Position numbers and translations under genes: made by a program. Below are positions 21,458 to 33,719 of a stretch of DNA of 64,000 bases, in pieces. The first letter of the stretch is position 1. Each line of letters starts with the position of its first letter. Below the pieces are notes generated by a model, which had not been told where the DNA came from, ran no database searches, and saw nothing but the letters and a program-made list of their open reading frames with translations. This DNA comes from Mytilus californianus. Its lineage: Eukaryota > Mollusca > Bivalvia > Mytilida > Mytilidae. The DNA lies in assembly GCF_021869535.1 (NCBI RefSeq), contig NW_026262734.1, positions 97,531,285-97,595,284 of the forward strand, in the 5' to 3' direction.

Positions 21458-22195
21458 ACTAATGTGTACACATCTGTTACTCTATGGTTGTTGTGTATTA
21501 ATGGGTACACTTCTGTTACTCTATGGTTGTTGTGTATTATGTGTACACATCTGTTACTCTATCGTTGTTGTGTGTTATGTGTATACAGTCGTCACTCTAT
21601 CGTTGTTGTGTATTATGTGTTCACAGTCGTCACTCTATCGCTGTTGTGTATTAATGTGTACACATCTGTTACTCTATCGTTGTTGTGTATTAATGTGTAC
21701 ACATCTGTTACTCTATCGTTGTTGTGTATTATGTGTACACAGTCGTTACTCTATGGTTGTTGTGAATTAATGTGTACACATCTGTTTCTCTATGGTTGTT
21801 GTGTATTAATGAGAACACTTCTGTTACTCTATGGTTGTTGTGTATTAATGAGTACACATCTGTTACTCTATGGTTGTTGTGTTTTATGTGTTCACATCTG
21901 TTACTCTATCGTTGTTGTGTATTATGTGTACACAGTCGTTACTCTATCGTTGTTGTGTATTATGTGTACACAGTCGTTACTCTATCGCTGTTGTGTTTTA
22001 ATGTGTACACATCTGTTACTCTATCGTTGCTGTGTATTATGTGTACACAGTCGTTACTCTATGGTTGTTGTGTATTAATGTGTACACATCTGTTACTCTA
22101 TCGTTGTTGTGTATTAATGTGTACACATCTGTTACTCTATCGTTGTTTTGTATTAATGTGTACACAGTCGTTACTCTATCGTTGTTGTCTTTCTT
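21458..22195. repeat. 38/39-bp tandem array, 19 units
   Basis: The unit is built from GTGTACACATCTGTTACTC, TATCGTTGTTGTGTATTAAT. Units differ in length (TATTAT = 38, TATTAAT = 39) and in type: ACATCTGTTACTC versus ACAGTCGTTACTC, and TATGG versus TATCG. The rare CGCTG variant occurs in units 5 and 14, nine units apart, with similar neighbours, indicating an internal block duplication. The mix of lengths shifts frames, yet plus frames of 204 and 161 codons remain; they encode a 13-residue repeat (INVYTSVTLSLLC-like) and are read as artefacts. Confidence 0.9.
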
Positions 22196-22259
22196 TGTGT
22201 ATTCTACCTGTCTTCATTAATTCATATTTTATAGCTCTCTATAACAATATCAAATAAAA

Positions 22260-25035
22260 CTCTTGGAGTACAAACAATCATATTTCTATAACATATATAT
22301 TGCTTTTTCAAGCTAAAGTTATTAGTTTGGTTATTTAATCTTTTTCCGAACTTATTGAATATTCTATTTGGTGGTTATTGGTAATATTAATTGCTAGCTG
22401 TCACGTTTGTCAAAACAATAATGTGCGCTGTACAATACAGTTAATTACAGTTCATTCACTATTACATGTATAATATGTAGTAAGGTGACGGAAACAGTAT
22501 TAACAAAATAATACCACCAAAGCCGAAAAGAAGAGTTTTTAATAGAGTAAACATCGAAACAAAAATAATTATGCGCGTTGATTCTTTCATATATGACAGA
22601 AAATAATTACGAAGATATCACACACCAATAAAACAATAAGTCGATATAAAGATGATAAAATCACCGGGAACTGAAAAATTCCAAACGGGAAACAAAATTC
22701 CACGAAAAAACTGTTACACAGAAATTACGAACCTCTCAAAAACCGAGATCAATTTAGTGAAATGGAAGGTGGACAAGCGTCAGTTATATTAGAAGCACCT
22801 TTAACTAGATTTTCATGTAACGTCATAAAGTATGAGATTGATTCATTTTAACCAAATTCCAGAAAACAAGTCATGTACAATGCACATATTTAGATGTATG
22901 CATTCATTTACGTGAATGGTTTTATTGTATTTTGGTGTTTGTTGTTTTTATCTAGTGTATACTCTATTTTTTATTAATTTTTTTTTTCTCTCACAATATT
23001 TTCGTTTTCGTACCTAGTTTGCTTTAATTGCCCTAACAATTTTAAGTTTGATATAAAGAGAGCATTTGTAACGTGCACAGATACAATTGTTTTTGTCTGG
23101 AAACAAAGTAACTTTTATATGTAAACAATGTACTTTGCAAATCACAACTTTCTTTTGTACTCTTTAATTGTGATACAATAACACAACAAAAGTAGATTCT
23201 GAAATGCTGAATCAATTTCACATCTGAAGATATATACAAACTGATTAGTTTGAATTAATATTTGAAATAAAAGCAAATCAAATCAGGCAAATAAGCTTTC
23301 TTCTATCATGCTTGTGTTGAGTTTTATTTGACACTTTTTTACCACTCTAAAGCAATAATAATATATTTTGATTTTAACTTGTCCTTAATGAAAACATATA
23401 CACGAAACACTTAGTAAACTATCAAGATGTAAAAACAATTACATTGTCTCAAGTACTTTGTTGTCGTAACAATAGCGCTGTAGTTAAACAAAGTTTGTAT
23501 GAAATAAATTATAACAACAGATTGGCTTTATCTAGACGCTGCCAAACGTATATCATAGTTGGGAGAATTTGTAATGTTGTGATGAAATCAATCGCTTTTA
23601 TTAGTATTAATCGACAGTTTATGAATATAAACTATGTACCAAAACAAACATTAATTCATAAGTTATTTGATTATATAACGTACTTAATATTAAAACGTCT
23701 CCTCGATGAGATATTTATAAGTATATGTTTAATACGCAATGGCGGACAACTTGCTGTGGGCTGACCTAAATAGCTACAATCAATACATATTTAACATTTA
23801 AAGCCGCCGTAATGTCGATGATATCACGCTTCAAATAACACATATCCGTTACCGGTCCTGTACATTCATGTCTTTATTGATTATTTCTTAACGAATGCTT
23901 AAAGCATTTACACTACATAATAAAAAAAATATGATATCTCTACATTTAAAAAAGCGAAATACCTTTTGACACTGTTAGATTACACAATTTATTTAGTAAA
24001 TATGTTTTTTATTTTGTTCAAGATAAAAAATTCTCAATATATAATTTCTATATTGAAATGTTTTATTCACTAGATAAGCCTGATTCCATTTGATTAATTA
24101 TGAAACGAATTCGTGCATTAAAACGCTATTATTACTAAAGATGAACACAATTATAAAGGCAAATGTTCAGAATATAATTTATAAGTATAATTAATCGAAA
24201 TCTGAAAATAGTGTACATTGAGCATGTATTATCTAATTAACATATGTTTATAGTATGGAGGAACCATTGCCTCATTTACCAGGGTTTAGCAAAGGGGTAA
24301 AGACTCCAAAATAGTATTATCCTTATCTTATATTTAATAAATGTACTTAGAATCAAATGTATTTAATTCAAATCGTACTTTAAACATGTAGATTTAATTA
24401 TATGATTACCTCTCTCCTGTAAACATTAAAGTCATGTTTATGAACTGTTGAATAAATAAGAATACAACCGGTATATCAAAGGGGTTTGAAAACAAACAAA
24501 ACAACCCGATATCACATATATTCTTTATTCTCCAACAATGAATTGTCATTTAAGTTAGTAATTGCATTTGAATATTTTTATACCAAAATAACCGGAATAT
24601 AAACTTGCGGTTCCTTATTCATGGTTTGAATTATTATTTCACATTTAAAAAAAAAAAATTTTTTTTGCTTTGATTTAAAGAACATACCGGAATTGTCAAA
24701 GTGGACAAACCCTTTTTAATTGTAAGTCCATTTTCGTGATGTTTAATACATTAAATTTGTGAAACTAATTTATAAGTTTTTCAGTATTTGTGCATGCTTT
24801 CAAACTATGTTTTGATCGAAAATCAAATCAAGGGGTTTCATTTTACCTTTATAACAATTTACAGAAATTAAAACTGCATTATATATACATGTCTACACTA
24901 AAATGATAATAATTCCTGAGATCTTAGAATTTGAATCAGGATATATAGTTTTGAATTATAAAACGCCAGTGCAAAAAATATACGAACGAAGAAATGAAAA
25001 AGAAGTCTACAGAAGTCTACATAGAAAACTATTTG
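22260..25035. other. Long AT-rich stretch without recognised genes
   Basis: No repeat family of the window and no coding motif. A 106-codon plus frame at 23444-23764 matches nothing I know. A10/T-run sequence lies at 24648-24668. It could be intron or intergenic. Confidence 0.4.
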
Positions 25036-25039
25036 GTAT

Positions 25040-25107
25040 AATTTATGACACGACCCCTTTGGATTTTTGTCTCAATGCCAATCATAACACATCTCTTTAT
25101 TTTTAGA
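25040..25107 (+). repeat. Family A end fragment
   Basis: Ends with GTCTCAATGCCAATCATAAC and ACATCTCTTTATTTTTA, the terminal block of family A. Confidence 0.5.
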
Positions 25108-25239
25108 TAAGTTTTGATTATCAAAATGAATTCATTTCCTGGTATAAAAAAATTTCCATAAGTTTCACAAGCAATGTAGTTTTCAGAAAAACATGATATT
25201 ATTTCCTTAAGAATGTGGATAGATTGAAATGAGTCCTAT

Positions 25240-25440
25240 CAAAAAGAGAGGCGAAAGATACCGAAGGCACATTCACACGCGTAAGTCGAAGTAAACAGAC
25301 AACGCTATGGTTAAAAAAAAAAGACAAACAGATAAACAACAGTACACAAAACACAACATAGAAAACTAACGACTGTGGAACGCGAACCCCACCAAAAAAT
25401 CGGGGTTGATCTCAGGTGCTCCGGCAGGGTAAGCAGTGTA
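25240..25440 (+). repeat. Mussel dispersed repeat, family B
   Basis: GAGAGGCGAAAGATACCGAA, CACATTCACACGCG, GCGAACCCCACCAAAAAATC, GGGGTTGATCTCAGGTGC in order, with a single copy of the 48-bp unit that is triplicated at 15.6 kb. Confidence 0.8.
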
Positions 25441-25444
25441 GATA

Positions 25445-26315
25445 CTTAAAACCGTTTCTGATTGACATTGAATAATTGTAAGCTGGAAATTGCTTTGATG
25501 TAACAGTTGCACTATCATTAACAATTTCAGATGGAACAAAAGATGACAATAAAATTATCTATATTAAAAGTAGAGAAAAGTTGAATATTCAGTCGTCTGA
25601 GTTATCCAAAAGGATCCTACAATATTTGAAAATCATAGCAAAATAATAAAACCAAAATAGAAAGTAAGTATTATTTTAAAGAGAAAAAAAAAGAATGTAC
25701 TAAATAAAATTAATCAGGCAAGGGAATATAAAAATATGACATTACCGACCATTTGTTTATGTATATGTCTCATCATTTACTCAAACATTTTGGATTTTGA
25801 CAACTTTGACAATAATGGGATATTTGAATATAATGAACTATATTTCCATTTTGAAGCTTGAATTAAAGTGTGATTTTATATTTTTGTTTAATAAATAAAG
25901 ATGTGAGACATACGTCATTGATACAACATCAAAACGGCACAAAAGCCCAGAAGATTTTTAAGGTCAACATACAGTCTTCAACAATAGACAGGTGTCTTTA
26001 AAATATGCCATGCTCCAATTCATCCGCGATTATATTGGATTGGAAATAATACTGCCTGTGTGACACATGCTATAGAACTTCCGCCAGTAGCCTAATATTT
26101 TTGTATTGAGTACAGTAGTCTAAAGAACATTTTGTTACCCTTACTATTAGTGCCTATAAAATTATCATCATTGCATATATGTATCCTATAAGCTGATTTT
26201 TGCTTTTGGAATAAAGTATTATGATTACAATGTAGCCAAAATTGTAATCGACATTAGTCAAAGTCAAAGAGTTTTTACTAATTCTAAAAAAAAGAAATGA
26301 CTAACTCATAACATT
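25445..26315. other. No gene recognised
   Basis: AT-rich stretch without motif or known repeat. Confidence 0.35.
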
Positions 26316-26319
26316 TACA

Positions 26320-27000
26320 GTACCAATTTTCTCTGCCCAGACGAACATTTCGACAATAGATGTCTCTTCAGTGATGCTCGAGGCAAAAATATTCGAAAAT
26401 CCTCAACTTATTAAATAAATAAAGAGCTTATAAACAAAAAAGGACAAAAAGTATAGCCACAACAGGGCATGGAATCAGAGAGTTGCATAAGGAAGATATA
26501 TTCCTCAATTAAAATTAATTTCCAATTTTTGTAACGGCACATTTTATAACACAGTATTCGTATTTTTATACCAGCACCGTTGTACTAGCTTGTGATACCC
26601 TCGGGGACATTAAGTCCACTAGCAAAGGTATCGACCAAGTGGTAGTAGTAACATTAATGGTACCAATTTTTCTGGAGCAGATGTGCTTTTCGCCAATAAT
26701 TGTCTCTTTAGTGATGCTCGAGGCCAAACTATTTGAAAATCCTAAACTTATCACAAAAATGAAGAACTCATTTACCAAAACGGATAAAGAGTATAGCGAA
26801 AGAAGGGCAAGGAATCACAGCTTGGCATGGGGGAGATTTATTCCCGAAAAAAATATAATTTTCAAAGTTTTGTAACAGCAAATTTTAATAATACAGTATC
26901 CGTATTTTCATACCAGTACTGAAGTACTGGAAACTGGTCTGGTGATACCCTCGGGGACTAACTGTCAACCAGCAGAGGTATCTACCAAGTGGTAGTAATA
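26320..27000. repeat. Family F repeat, tandemly duplicated
   Basis: Two diverged copies in direct order (about 26325-26572 and 26659-26920) share GTGATGCTCGAGGC, ATTCGTATTTTTATACCAG and TTTGTAAC. They are separated by the family's hallmark GTGATACCCTCGGGGAC...GTATCGACCAAGTGG, which recurs at 26940-26995. Related sequence occurs at 46205-46560, 47010-47345, 55140-55570 and 61845-62100. Confidence 0.7.
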
Positions 27001-27155
27001 GCATACACGATACGAATTTTTCTGCATTTTCATGTTAAAAATATTAAAAACATAAACAAAATAGTTAATGCTGTTGATTTATTTATTTTCTTGGGTATCA
27101 TATTTCTTGAATTTTTGGGTATCATATTTCTTGAATTGAGGAAAACTTTATATTT
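26988..27155. repeat. Left half of a direct duplication flanking the SINE
   Basis: The blocks GTGGTAGTAATA, TGCATTTTCATGTTAAAAATATT-like sequence, ATAGTTAATGCTGTTGAT and CATATTTCTTGAATTGAGG recur at 27443-27590. A small 27-bp duplication of GGGTATCATATTTCTTGAAT is also present here (27093-27137). Confidence 0.7.
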
Positions 27156-27172
27156 TAGATACTTGATTTCGA

Positions 27173-27435
27173 TTGCTTGATTGCTTGATTGGTGTTTAAG
27201 ACCACTTTCAGCACTATTGTACTATTCCGTTGTGGGTTTTTTTTTGCTGGTGGCGGCAGCCGGTGTGCCCGGAGAGAACCACCGTCTCCTGCGGTAGGAA
27301 AACTGATAATTCTATTCAATTAAGATTAGAGTCGAACGCACCTGGCACGTACCGGATTCGAACTCACAACCTTAGAGTTGACAGGGTAATGATACAGTAG
27401 TTCGACTTCTTAGACTACTCGGTTACCGAGGCCCC
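27173..27435 (-). mobile_element. tRNA-derived SINE, nearly full length
   Basis: Read on the minus strand it starts GGGGCCTCGGTAACCGAGTA. The tRNA-like head has an A-box-like CCGAGTAGTCTAAG (27413-27427 region) and a B box GAGTTCGAATCCGG (27351-27364), with the spacing of a tRNA with a long variable arm (Leu or Ser type). Next comes a central domain CTACCGCAGGAGACGGTGG, TTCTCTCCGGGCACACCGGC, then GTGTTTAA-type 3' sequence and an AATCAAGCAATCAAGCAATC tail. I recall this central domain from bivalve SINEs, possibly of the MetaSINE group. Transcription would be by RNA polymerase III. Other traces are at 645-708 and 43864-43985. Confidence 0.85.
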
Positions 27436-27437
27436 TC

Positions 27438-27590
27438 GACCAAGTGTTAGTAATAACATTTACGGTACCATTTTTGCTACATTTTCATTTATTAATATTA
27501 AAAACGTAAATGAAATAGTTAGTGTTGTTGATTTTATTCATTTTCGTGGATATCGTATTTCTTGAATTGAGAAATACATTTACATTTAAA
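27438..27590. repeat. Right half of the direct duplication flanking the SINE
   Basis: CGACCAAGTGTTAGTAATAA ... CGTATTTCTTGAATTGAG matches 26980-27145 in register, with about 20% divergence. Confidence 0.7.
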
Positions 27591-27874
27591 CACTTTCGAA
27601 GTTTCGCAAACATCTCCATACAAGCATAGGGAATTCAGACCTCCTGGCAGACCTAACTCAGGGTATATATATACTCCGGAAATCTCCTTCAATTATACAC
27701 CAATAATATTGAAAATGACCCAACAACGAAAAGAAAGGACAAATGACATATTCACATTCTAAGTTCTAATGTATGCTATACAAATTTAGTTTTTTTTTTA
27801 AACGTATAATATTATTTATTATTGATGACGGATTTTTGACTGTTTCTATTAGACTGTCGAATCGGGAGGTTAGA

Positions 27875-28050
27875 AAAAAGTAAAATAGCAAAAATACCGA
27901 ACTCCAAGGAAAATTCAAAACGGAAAGTCCTTTATCAAATGGCAAAATCAAAAGCTTAAACACACCAAACGAATGGAACACAACTGTTCTTATCCTGACC
28001 CTGATTTGGTACAGGCATTTTCGTATGTAAAAAATGGTGGATTATTCTTT
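27875..28050 (-). repeat. Mussel dispersed repeat, family D
   Basis: ACCGAACTCCAAGGAAAATT, CAAAACGGAAAGTCC, AAATGGCAAAATCAAAAGC, ACACACCAAACGAATGG, TTGGTACAGGCATTTTCG and AAAATGGTGGATTA, in an order seen in pieces at 35840-35905, 37525-37640, 47800-48045, 52905-53165 and 63600-63650. Confidence 0.75.
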
Positions 28051-28369
28051 TTTTAGACACCTGTCTATTACAGAAGACTGTATGTTACCCACAAGATGTC
28101 TTTTATTATATGTGTCGTATGTTTGTCGCTTCATTGACGCATACCCTCCGTATATTTTTTCATAATTATTTAGATATACCCCATGATAACCTTACTACTT
28201 TATTTTCATTAGATATATTATCATATATTTAAGAAATGAAACCATATGTTGACTGCTTTGGTTCTTTCCCTCCTAAAAGTTTATTTCCAAATTGAATTTG
28301 GTGAGTTTTGTTCTGTTCAATCTTAGTCTTTTGTTTAGAAATATGCAATGGACAATTGTTTCCTTGTAT

Positions 28370-28610
28370 AAGTCCTTAGCCGTATTTTGCACAACTTAAA
28401 GAATTTTCGGTTTTTAATAATAATGCTTTATTGTCATATAAACAAATGGTTGTTTGTGACAAGGAATAAAAACAAAATATAATAAGGAAATAACAGTTCA
28501 CTTGATGTATACACATGACAAAATCTCTTAAAAACTTTGTATATGATTTGGCCTTCGACCTATTTCGATTCGGGTGCAACCGGTGAGTCTTATGTAGACA
28601 ATTTTTGTTT
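28370..28610 (+). repeat. Family H repeat, interrupted and decayed hammerhead copy
   Basis: GTCCTTAGCCGTATTTTGCA at the start and TTTGGCCTTCGACC...TTTCGATTCGGGTGCAA near the end match family H, with roughly 130 bp of extra sequence between. The core reads CCGGTGA followed by GTC...GAC and AATT. It is truncated before stem III and could not be active. Confidence 0.5.
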
Positions 28611-29365
28611 TCCTTTTGTAATGCTTTTTAACAGGTACAATACATATATTCGAAAGACAATTTTCACTAGACATACGTTTTCACGGTCTTTCATTTTTAG
28701 GTACCAGATTGCGTTTTTCTCCCCAATTTTACATCTTTTGCTTATTATCGTTTTGACAGCTAAGGATTTACAACAACATGATATGCGTTCTAGTCTTTAC
28801 CTTTGGGTTGCAAAACAGATTTACAAGATTAAAAGTAATGTTGTCAAAATAAATAAAAAAGAATCGGCTACAAAAATGTTAACCACTTAGATTCTTTAAT
28901 ATGAAGTAGCTGTTGCTTCACGTAATCGCTTCTAAATTTGATAAATGAAAAATATGAAAAAAAGTAATGGTCATAAAAATGTGATAAGGAACATATTCGT
29001 TGTCCAGTATTCTACAATCAATTTATAATGATATTCGTGCTAACACTTCACAATTTATTTAGAAATGAACTCGTTTTTCAAATTGTTTTTCTAGACTATG
29101 TGTTTTGCCGATTATCTAATTTTAATGACATTTCGTTAATTTGTTTCAACCGTATTCATTCTAATGGACTTGAATCTTTAAAAGCCTTGCGTAATTAATG
29201 ATCGGTATTTGTCTATTATAAACAAAATTACAAATGAATATTCTGAACTCCCTCAGACAAAGTTGGCCTTAGATGGTTTAGGCTAGTTTAGGTCCTTTTC
29301 TGGTTATAGCTCCTGTCGTGGTCATGTTCTTTTATATCCTTGAATTTTAGATATGTATTTATTTA

Positions 29366-29410
29366 AGCGTTCCTGATGAAGGTAAACCACGAAATGCGTT
29401 TCTGACTTGG
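29366..29410 (+). other. CCTGATGAAGG...CGAAATGCG motif, ribozyme-like but imperfect
   Basis: CTGATGA and GAAA are present with the expected order, followed by TGCGTTTCTGAC, but the intervening AGGTAAACCAC makes only a poor stem II. Similar motifs occur near the 3' ends of animal retroelements. Confidence 0.3.
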
Positions 29411-29754
29411 CAAATTCATTAAGTGTTATGTATTTATTTTTTATTCAGCAAAATTTCGTCCAATATATAAATCATATGTTTTAAGTTGTTAGTATCTTTG
29501 GCAAAATACAGGAAACAATGACAAGGAAAAGAAAGGAACACATCTCTATATTATATCTAATATTGTGAAAACAGTTTGATACAAAATAGTTATACTTAAA
29601 CGGCAGCAAAACAGAGTGTATTGTTTGTGTACGATCTGGTAAGGCAGCCACTAACTATAGTTTTTTTTTATTTTTATTTTTTTTAATGTATAGTTTGACG
29701 TATGTTCTTCATTACACACGCCACATGTCAAGACGTTGAATTAAATGTAGAAAA

Positions 29755-29860
29755 GAAGAAGCGATAGAAACCAAGGGGACTTTCAAAACTCGCAGGTCAA
29801 AGACAAACTGATAATATCATGGTTAAAAAAAACAGAATACGATAAAACGACAAGCAAAAT
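29755..29860 (+). repeat. Family B fragment
   Basis: AAGAAGCGATAGAAACC, GGACTTTCAAAACTCGCAG, ACTGATAATATCATGG: a diverged 5' part of family B. Confidence 0.55.
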
Positions 29861-29869
29861 CATTTTCCA

Positions 29870-32030
29870 TTCTCAATTTTAAGCAAGTACACAAAAAATA
29901 AAGATTAATCAACATAAACATCATGTGGATTATACAGACAGGTCAATATAGAGGTCCTCTGAACTCTGTGAGAAGAATCATTTACATTGATATTTCACTT
30001 GCATTTTACTATTTCTAATTTCAAATTGAAGAATATTACAACATCACAAAAATCAACAAATTTCCTAATGCCTTCAACAATGTTCAAAACCCGAACCGTA
30101 TAGTCAAATATATTCTATGGTCCTCATATGAATGGATTGTATGACTTTTCCAAAAGGACGTCAAGCATTAGTACAAACAATATTAGTGGTGAACGTTTGG
30201 TAGTAAAAATAAATATTGAAGTTTACGAAGGCTCTATATCTTATATTTGGAAAGATTGTAAAAAATATATTTTTGAAAACCTATATAATCGGAAATTGTA
30301 TGAAAAACGTTATGACCGTTGGGGAGAGATTGCTGCATAGGAAGGCAGTGCAGAAATCTGTTTATATTTCACAAAATAGTATGCATGTACATTAAATGGT
30401 TTTTTTTGTGTAGTTGTATTCCTCTGATAAAAGAAAGAAAAGAAAGGAGAGGGGTCTCTCCAAATTGAATCTTTGGGGTTGATTTCTCCACATATTCACC
30501 CTAGCTTGTTAATAATGACTGCTTGTCAAAGTCAATACAAGTAACACATAATTCATTTTCTCCATGACTTAATTCTCAATCAGTACATATCTAACGAGTT
30601 TAGTGTTATGACGTCAGTAATCGTCTGAGAAAACTTTTACCTTGTGCTATGCCAAGATATAAGTACACGATATCGAAATGATTTAGAACAACCCTTATTA
30701 TGGTAATACTTGTTGATTCAAGATAGATGCTTGTGACATTGCACAGTCATGTTTTGCATGGTGTACTAAGCATTTCATTTCATTTTTGGCGTAATTGAAA
30801 ATTAAGAAGGTTTGCAGTAAATGTTTAAATCTTTAACATTCTGTATCCGTGGAGATACAAGCACTTCACTATTGTATTTCTTATATATCGATTTGTTAAA
30901 ATGCTTTCAAAATTATTATTTTTTGTTATTTGTTTACCATTTAATTTAGCGTTATGTAATATAATAACATTATACGTCAGACGTATTAAACAAATCACAT
31001 TTTCTATTTGTATTAGGAAACAGATTAATAAAAGTTAACAACTAGTTTCCGGATCCTATTAAATAATCAAATGTATAAATATGTTCATGCCAAAATGTGC
31101 GTATTATTTAACTTGAATTTGATTAATGAAATGTGTTTACACTAAATTAAAATTTAAGTTTCTCTACCAACTTCTTGGTGTAATAAAATTATACACTTAC
31201 TAAATAATAACGTTGCTTTTAGATGGAAATGGACTTTCAGTTACTTTAAGAAAGATTGTAATTCAGTTTGACGTATTTATTACATTTTTGATAAACGCCA
31301 AAAAAAAAAGCACTAGAAAATAAATTTTCAATCATGAATAGTAATCTTCTTTCTTATATTATATTTTCTAAATTTCTTCCTGTACTTACTTCAATTAGTG
31401 TGTTTGAGTATCCAATTGTACGTATCATGCATGAACATGATCTTTGCAGTTGTATTATTAAATCATTAACAGTGTTATTTTCGTTTGTTTACAGCACTTA
31501 CCGATGGCTGTGGACTATAATTCTTCGTAGGTAAAATAAGTTCAGTAATAAGTGCTTTGGTACTGGCATGATTATAACAAACATTTCTTAAATTGTCCGT
31601 TGATGAATTAAAAAAATATATTAAGAAACTTAATGTTTCAGCTCCATCAGGAAGAGTTGATGTAAGATGGTTTTAGCTATTATTTAAATGTGCATTTTCG
31701 TCTCAATGCTGTTCACGTGTTTCTGTTTTTATACATCCATGGCTTTTATTATTTATTTTGTTTTTGCCTCGAACGTTCCTAGTGTTGGTAAGTCACGAAA
31801 ATTGCGTATGACGCATATAATTTATATATATATATATATAAAAGTATTGCTTTCTTTTTTATTATTATTACCGAACCAATAAACCATTCTGCTTCAAACA
31901 ACTTTCTATACAAATATATAGGACATGTGGCACAATTCTCCACAAAAAAAACTATTCACAAAGACAAAAGGACATACCTATTTTAAAATACTTTGAAAAT
32001 CATATGTTAAACATTGGTATGACTTAATGT
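29870..32030. other. Mostly unrecognised AT-rich DNA with a family A trace
   Basis: At 30066-30125 GCCTTCAACAATG and CCGTATAGTCAAAT recall family A (minus). The remainder shows only short frames (70 codons at 30128, 66 at 31334, 64 at 31688) without motifs, and a (TA)n run at 31818-31841. Confidence 0.4.
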
Positions 32031-32034
32031 GGAT

Positions 32035-32195
32035 TCGCATGACGGGTAATGCATACATAACAGGATTAGCTTACACTACCGACACACACGGTATCGCTTT
32101 CTTTTTAAATATTCCCCCAGTTGTTTGTTTTTTTCACCTTGATTTGTTTTCATAATCGAGTTATGAGATTTGAATATAAGTGGACTAATGTTGCC
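32035..32195 (+). repeat. Family D fragment
   Basis: GGATTCGCATGACGGGTAAT, ACACACGGTATCGC and GATTTGAATATAAGTGG...ATGTTGCC match 37085-37265 in order. Confidence 0.6.
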
Positions 32196-32199
32196 TTCT

Positions 32200-33585
32200 T
32201 ATAGCAGTGGATCAACCATTATATAAGAAAATAATCAGAAACATAAAAACTTTCTGGTACTTAATTATCATGAATGTAGTCGGTCGACATTATCTCAAAA
32301 GCACATGCTTGAATATTTGACAGGAATTTTAACAATAAGCTGATAAAACTTGTTTCAATGTTTACATTTAGATACAAGTATCACAGAGAACACAAATCGT
32401 GTGAAATCTTATAACTGACCTTTAATTTGTTGTTTTAAGAAATGAATTACAATCAATTACTTGATTAAATTTAAAGTTACGATTAGAAGAACGTTAGTCG
32501 ATCAGTGAAACACATGATGTGGACATTTATTTAAATTTAAGATTTGATTGTTAATGTATACGTTTTATTGTGAATAATTAACTTTAATATACACAATATA
32601 TACAAAACACAACATCTTTGATATTCTTCTAGCTATTTCGTTGATTGTTATGTCTTCAATTTTATTCTTCCAATTGTTCACCAAACCTCCACTATCAGAA
32701 CAAAATGCTGTGCAACTTATGACACGCCATTAATTGACCAAAACGTGTATTTTAATATTTATGATAAGCATACACTTTTAGCAGAATATAATGGATTCGT
32801 GTCCCATATAACAATATTTAACATATAAATTGTGGCATTTGAAGATGAAATAAAGAAACTTTTTTGATTGTCAGAAAGAATGGACATTTTGAGTAGATTT
32901 ACTATTAGCGCTGTTCCTTTGCTTTTTGTGTATTATTTACTGTACATGTACTGACTTTGTGTAATGGATGGATACCCCATATATTTTGTTTGTCTATTTC
33001 TCTAGAATACACTCTAAATTTTTCCATATCGAAATATATTCCGTGTTGTTGATCTTCCTACATTCCGGACCTATAATAACATCTCTGTTCCATATTCAAT
33101 TAATTTATTAACATACACCCTGTAGCGTGATAAGATTTAAATATTTTTTGCGTTTAAAGTATCACGTTGATTCGTGTTCATGAATTAATAATTGTTTTTG
33201 CGTAAAAAGGTTCTAGATTGTTTGTTTTGCATAACTGATGATATTAAACATAATATTTATAATAATGGTGGGATATAGATTCACCATACTTCTCTGAATA
33301 TATTATAAATGTTTTATAGTTCAGTTGTTTGTATGAATTGATAACAAGTCGTTGGTATTCTACATGTCAATTTGTATTTTCCATCATGATTATTGTTTAT
33401 CTTAATCTGTCTCAATCATGTCAAACGTCTCAATTAAAACTATCAAATTATGTGTTAGGCCAATAATAATAATTATATCTTAATTCGGACATTGTATGCG
33501 TATGCATGCATAGTCATGAGAAAACTAAATAATTGTTTCGTCTAACTGATTAAAACAAAACTACTCCGAAGACGATATAGTTAGA
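32200..33585. other. No gene recognised
   Basis: AT-rich stretch without recognisable coding or repeat signal. Confidence 0.35.
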
Positions 33586-33589
33586 AAAT

Positions 33590-33680
33590 GGCTGTACCAA
33601 GTCAGGAATATGACAGTTATTTTCCTTTTGTTCCGTCGGTTGATACAGTCTTACGTTTAATTTTGTCAATTTTTATAGTC
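33590..33680 (+). repeat. Family D fragment
   Basis: GTACCAAGTCAGGAATATGAC followed by TTGTTCCGTCGGTT resembles the family D block at 47830-47930. Confidence 0.45.
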
Positions 33681-33719
33681 TTCTCCCCTTTTTAGATTTA
33701 CTTTGGAGATCGGCATTTT

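Noticed and set aside
16950-22195. Possible CRISPR array
   Set aside because: Arrays are head to tail without unique spacers, units vary throughout, and the DNA is eukaryotic.
21464-22257. 204- and 161-codon plus frames
   Set aside because: Both are translations of the 38/39-bp array in different frames, with no non-repetitive part long enough to be a domain.
23444-23764. 106-codon plus frame
   Set aside because: No domain, membrane pattern or repeat recognised; a length that chance can give in 64 kb.
27345-27435. Functional tRNA gene
   Set aside because: The A- and B-box-like blocks are followed by a SINE central domain and tail, and the acceptor stem does not close; this is a SINE head.
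29366-29410. Sixth hammerhead ribozyme
   Set aside because: CTGATGA and GAAA are present but the intervening bases make no acceptable stem II and the 10.1/11.1 pair is A-C. Kept only as a motif.
31818-31841. TATA-rich run as a promoter
   Set aside because: It is a simple (TA)n microsatellite with no gene downstream.
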